From the NCBI GenBank assembly GCA_016215105.1, contig JACRLJ010000009.1, positions 78,756 through 142,755 of the forward strand: a stretch of 64,000 nt of DNA, written 5' to 3'. The notes under the pieces were generated by a model. It was not told the DNA's origin, searched no databases, and saw only the letters and a list, made by a program, of their open reading frames with translations. Below are positions 61,425 to 64,000 of the stretch, one piece after another. This stretch comes from Candidatus Hydrogenedentota bacterium (GTDB lineage: Bacteria > Hydrogenedentota > Hydrogenedentia > Hydrogenedentales > SLHB01). The first letter of the stretch is position 1. The number at the start of each line of letters is the position of its first letter. Made by a program: the position numbers and the translations under genes.

Positions 61425-64000
61425 ATGAGGAAATCGGCGTTATTATTTCTGATCATGGCCGTATCGGCGGCGACGTTGACGGGATGTCCATGGTCCCCTG
61501 TAAGGTACCGGTTTACCAGCGCCGATTTGTTCCCAAACGGGATGTACCGGACCGACATGCCAGCGGCCACCGACGGGGGGAACCCGTCGCCCGCTCCTGG
61601 CGGCGCTGAAGAACAGGCCCGCCAGGTCGTCGAGCCCGATGTCATTCGGCAAGACGGGGCCACGCTATACGTCCTCAATCAGTACCGCGGCCTGACCCTC
61701 GTGGACCTCGACTCCCACGCCGTTCTCAGTCAGGTTCCGACACTGGGCTATCCCCGCGATCTGTATATTCAGGGAACGCGCGCCTACGTGCTGGTGGCGT
61801 ACGCCACGAACTATACAACCCAGGGCAACACCATCAGCTTCGCCATTCAGTCGCGCCTGTACGTCGTTGATATCTCAAATCCAGCCGCGGCTGCGGTGCT
61901 GTCGAGCTACGATCTCCACGGCGACCTCGTGGACAGCCGCTTGGTTGGCGACGTTCTTTACGCCGTCGGAGCGGAATATCAGTGGAGCGTTGCCCTTCCT
62001 GGTGTCGTCAAATCCCAACTCGGGACTTCGTGGGTCACGAGCGTAAGTATCGCCAATCCCGCCAACATCCAGCAGGCCGATCAGGTCTCGTTCGACGGGA
62101 CCGGCACGGTGATTCAGGCCACCGACGCCGCCATCTTTGTCGCGGCGCCCGACTGGCAGACCGGGAATTCTTCGATCACCTATGTGGATATCGCTGACCC
62201 TACCGGCGCGATGACGGTGCGCGGGTCCATCGGCGTCCAAGGCCAAATCGCCGACCGCTTCAAGCTCGACGCCTACCAGGGCGTGCTGCGCGTCGTGAGC
62301 GGGGGATGGGACGGCCAGCGGCAGGTCTACGTCACCACCGTTGATTTGACGGACCCGGATCACTTGGCGCAACTGGCGCAGACCGGCCTCGCGAATGCCG
62401 TCGGTGAACAGGTTTTCGCCACGCGCTTCGACGGCGCCAAAGCCTACATCGTGTCGTATCTCACGCGGGATCCCCTGTTCGTAGTGGACCTCTCCGATCC
62501 GGCGAAGCCGGTCGTTGCGGGACAACTCGACCTTCCCGGATGGTCCACCCATATCGAGCCGCGCGGCAACCGCCTCATCGCGCTCGGCGTTGACGACACC
62601 AATGGCCGCAAGATCAGTGTCAGCCTATTTGATGTCTCCAACCCCGCCGCGCCCGCGCTTATCCAGCGCGAGAGCTTCGGGGGGAACTGGTCGTGGTCCA
62701 ACGCCTACAGCGACGTCAAGTCATTCACCGCCCTGGACAACGTGATCATCGTTCCGTTTAGCGGGTGGGAGGACAATTTCGCGGGTTATGACCGGCTGCA
62801 GTTCCTGTCGTACACGCCCGACAGCCTTCAGGCGCGCGGCTACGTCGACATGCAAGGCGCCGTGCTGCGCTCCTTCGCATACGGGGGCGTCTACTACGGT
62901 GTAACCACCGAACAGTTAGCTACGATTGACGGCTCGGACCTCGATCATCCCTCCGTCACCAACAGTCTCACGCTGGCCGACAACATCAGCGATTTTGTCG
63001 AGCTTACGCCGTCGCTCGGCGCCGAGATCATCACGCAGTATGACAGCGGCGAGACGATAGTCCGCACCGTGGCGCTCGCGGCCAAATCCGTGGGCGCCGC
63101 TATTGGCGAAACCACCGTGTCTATCGGACAACTCACCGCGGCGTACCGCTACGGCGCGTCCGTGGTGTTAGCCGGAGTGGATTGGACCAATTCGTCGCCC
63201 CAGTACCGCGTTGCCATCGTGGATTGCTCCGTGCCCGCCACTCCTGCGGTAACGGCTACGCTCGACGTCAAAGTGCAGCCGTACTACGGCTATCTGCCAA
63301 TGCCAATGTATCAGGCGGCGGACTCGATGAGAGGCGGCCCGGTGTCGTCCGCAGTCAGCAACTATTGGTGGTTCCCCATGCCACTGCAGCAGACCACGTT
63401 TTTGACCGGTAACAAGCTGCTCCTGCGCTGTGTGTCTGACCACTACGACGTCACTCTAGGCAGCGTGACGCCGGCCGAGGGTCTGGCCGTGGTCAACCTC
63501 GATACGGCCGCGTGGACCAGTACTGTCGGTCTGGGATACAGCGATATTGTCTCGCTAAACGAGGCCGGCGGAAAACTGATCTTGGGCACGAAGCGCGAAA
63601 CGAGCTATCAAGGTTTCAAAGCGATGTGCGCGTACTTCCTGCGCCAAATCGATATCGCCGCGCTTTCCGCGGGACCCGCCGCCAACGTTCCCGGCGAGTT
63701 CATTCAGTACGACGCGGCGAATAAGATCCTGACGTTGCGCGATTTCCAGTGGTCCGCGCCGTACACGTTCGACAACGTGTTGCGCACCGTATCCTGGGAT
63801 GGTTCGGCCACGGCAACGCCGTTACAAAGCCTGACCCTGCCGCAATCAACTGTCCAGACACTCGGCGCCGGCGCCAAAGTCTTCTACGACGCCTATGACT
63901 CCGGCTACACCGTCGCGGCCATACCCGTGAGCGCAAACGGCGCGTTGGGCGAGGTGACGAGCGTACAAGTCACCGATCAATGGGGATACTTGCTGGCTGG
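61425..64000 (+). CDS. Beta-propeller lipoprotein (partial, runs off the window)
   Basis: The frame opens at ATG 61425, with GAGGAG 8 nt upstream, and stays open to the right edge (at least 858 residues). A signal peptide ends in the lipobox LTGC (near residue 21). The mature region matches the beta-propeller family PF09826-type pattern: LYVLNQYRGLTLVDLDS, SRLYVVDISNPAAAAVLSSY, PLFVVDLSDPAKPVVAGQLD followed by GWSTHIEPRGNRLIALGVDD, and later DIVSLNEAGGKLILGT. Such proteins are surface lipoproteins without known enzyme activity. It lies 71 nt after the TPR lipoprotein gene and may be in the same operon. Confidence 0.85.
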   Translation, partial: MRKSALLFLIMAVSAATLTGCPWSPVRYRFTSADLFPNGMYRTDMPAATDGGNPSPAPGGAEEQARQVVEPDVIRQDGATLYVLNQYRGLTLVDLDSHAVLSQVPTLGYPRDLYIQGTRAYVLVAYATNYTTQGNTISFAIQSRLYVVDISNPAAAAVLSSYDLHGDLVDSRLVGDVLYAVGAEYQWSVALPGVVKSQLGTSWVTSVSIANPANIQQADQVSFDGTGTVIQATDAAIFVAAPDWQTGNSSITYVDIADPTGAMTVRGSIGVQGQIADRFKLDAYQGVLRVVSGGWDGQRQVYVTTVDLTDPDHLAQLAQTGLANAVGEQVFATRFDGAKAYIVSYLTRDPLFVVDLSDPAKPVVAGQLDLPGWSTHIEPRGNRLIALGVDDTNGRKISVSLFDVSNPAAPALIQRESFGGNWSWSNAYSDVKSFTALDNVIIVPFSGWEDNFAGYDRLQFLSYTPDSLQARGYVDMQGAVLRSFAYGGVYYGVTTEQLATIDGSDLDHPSVTNSLTLADNISDFVELTPSLGAEIITQYDSGETIVRTVALAAKSVGAAIGETTVSIGQLTAAYRYGASVVLAGVDWTNSSPQYRVAIVDCSVPATPAVTATLDVKVQPYYGYLPMPMYQAADSMRGGPVSSAVSNYWWFPMPLQQTTFLTGNKLLLRCVSDHYDVTLGSVTPAEGLAVVNLDTAAWTSTVGLGYSDIVSLNEAGGKLILGTKRETSYQGFKAMCAYFLRQIDIAALSAGPAANVPGEFIQYDAANKILTLRDFQWSAPYTFDNVLRTVSWDGSATATPLQSLTLPQSTVQTLGAGAKVFYDAYDSGYTVAAIPVSANGALGEVTSVQVTDQWGYLLA

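Noticed and set aside
1-64000. tRNA, rRNA, tmRNA or a prophage
   Set aside because: No cloverleaf, ribosomal core motif, integrase or structural phage gene was recognised anywhere in the window.

Overview
The window looks like a chromosomal segment of an uncultured, GC-rich bacterium with a complex-carbohydrate lifestyle. The protein repertoire fits the candidate phylum Hydrogenedentota or a nearby PVC/Acidobacteriota-like lineage. It includes H-X9-DG proteins, a zinc-ribbon Ser/Thr kinase fused to an FGE-sulfatase domain, GH29, GH172, a SASA esterase, a GH9 fusion and a CFI-box C-terminus. The assignment rests on remembered family distributions, not on a marker gene. No tRNA, rRNA or CRISPR array was recognised.

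Layout. Positions 1-7.3 kb hold a minus-strand tandem array of membrane H-X9-DG proteins that carry an N-terminal zinc ribbon where prepilins carry a signal. Three copies are intact or nearly so and at least two are decayed. The array also contains a lipoprotein, a glycosidase-like protein and a small stand-alone zinc-ribbon protein. From 7.7 to 12 kb lie a secreted CocE/NonD-type hydrolase, a NagA-like deacetylase and a Gfo/Idh/MocA oxidoreductase. From 12 to 14.5 kb lie a methyltransferase and the kinase-FGE fusion. A 500-bp control region with two sigma70-like promoters and a foldable leader precedes a 1589-residue IPT/TIG surface protein, which ends at a perfect intrinsic terminator (19.8 kb).

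From 20 to 23 kb there are two glycosyltransferases and a TPR protein. From 23 to 30.5 kb a giant hybrid sensor kinase diverges from two GH29 fucosidases. Housekeeping genes follow: rel (stringent response), uvrB (repair) and an aldo/keto reductase. From 36 to 41 kb lie a glycosidase-like protein, a sialate O-acetylesterase and an alpha/alpha-barrel protein. From 41 to 44 kb there is a minus-strand operon encoding a sulfotransferase, a lipoprotein and a beta-propeller.

From 44 to 50 kb lie a GH3-like protein that appears to have lost its catalytic residues and a FG-GAP/GH9 fusion. At 50-51.5 kb there is a multicopy-type gene whose conserved N-terminus is broken. A methyltransferase follows. 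The minus-strand operon at 52.3-58.8 kb encodes a purple-acid-phosphatase/HEAT protein, PepF, a GH172 (DUF2961) protein and a UroD-family protein. The window ends with a GT2-methyltransferase fusion, a TPR lipoprotein and a partial beta-propeller lipoprotein.

Many proteins have signal peptides or lipoboxes, so the region mostly serves the cell envelope: breaking down fucosylated, sialylated and fructose- or glucose-containing glycans, sensing them, and modifying surface polymers. The most unusual elements are the zinc-ribbon H-X9-DG array with visible recombination scars, a 9-bp tandem repeat family that enters one coding sequence in frame, the GH3 pseudoenzyme and the structured leader of the IPT protein.
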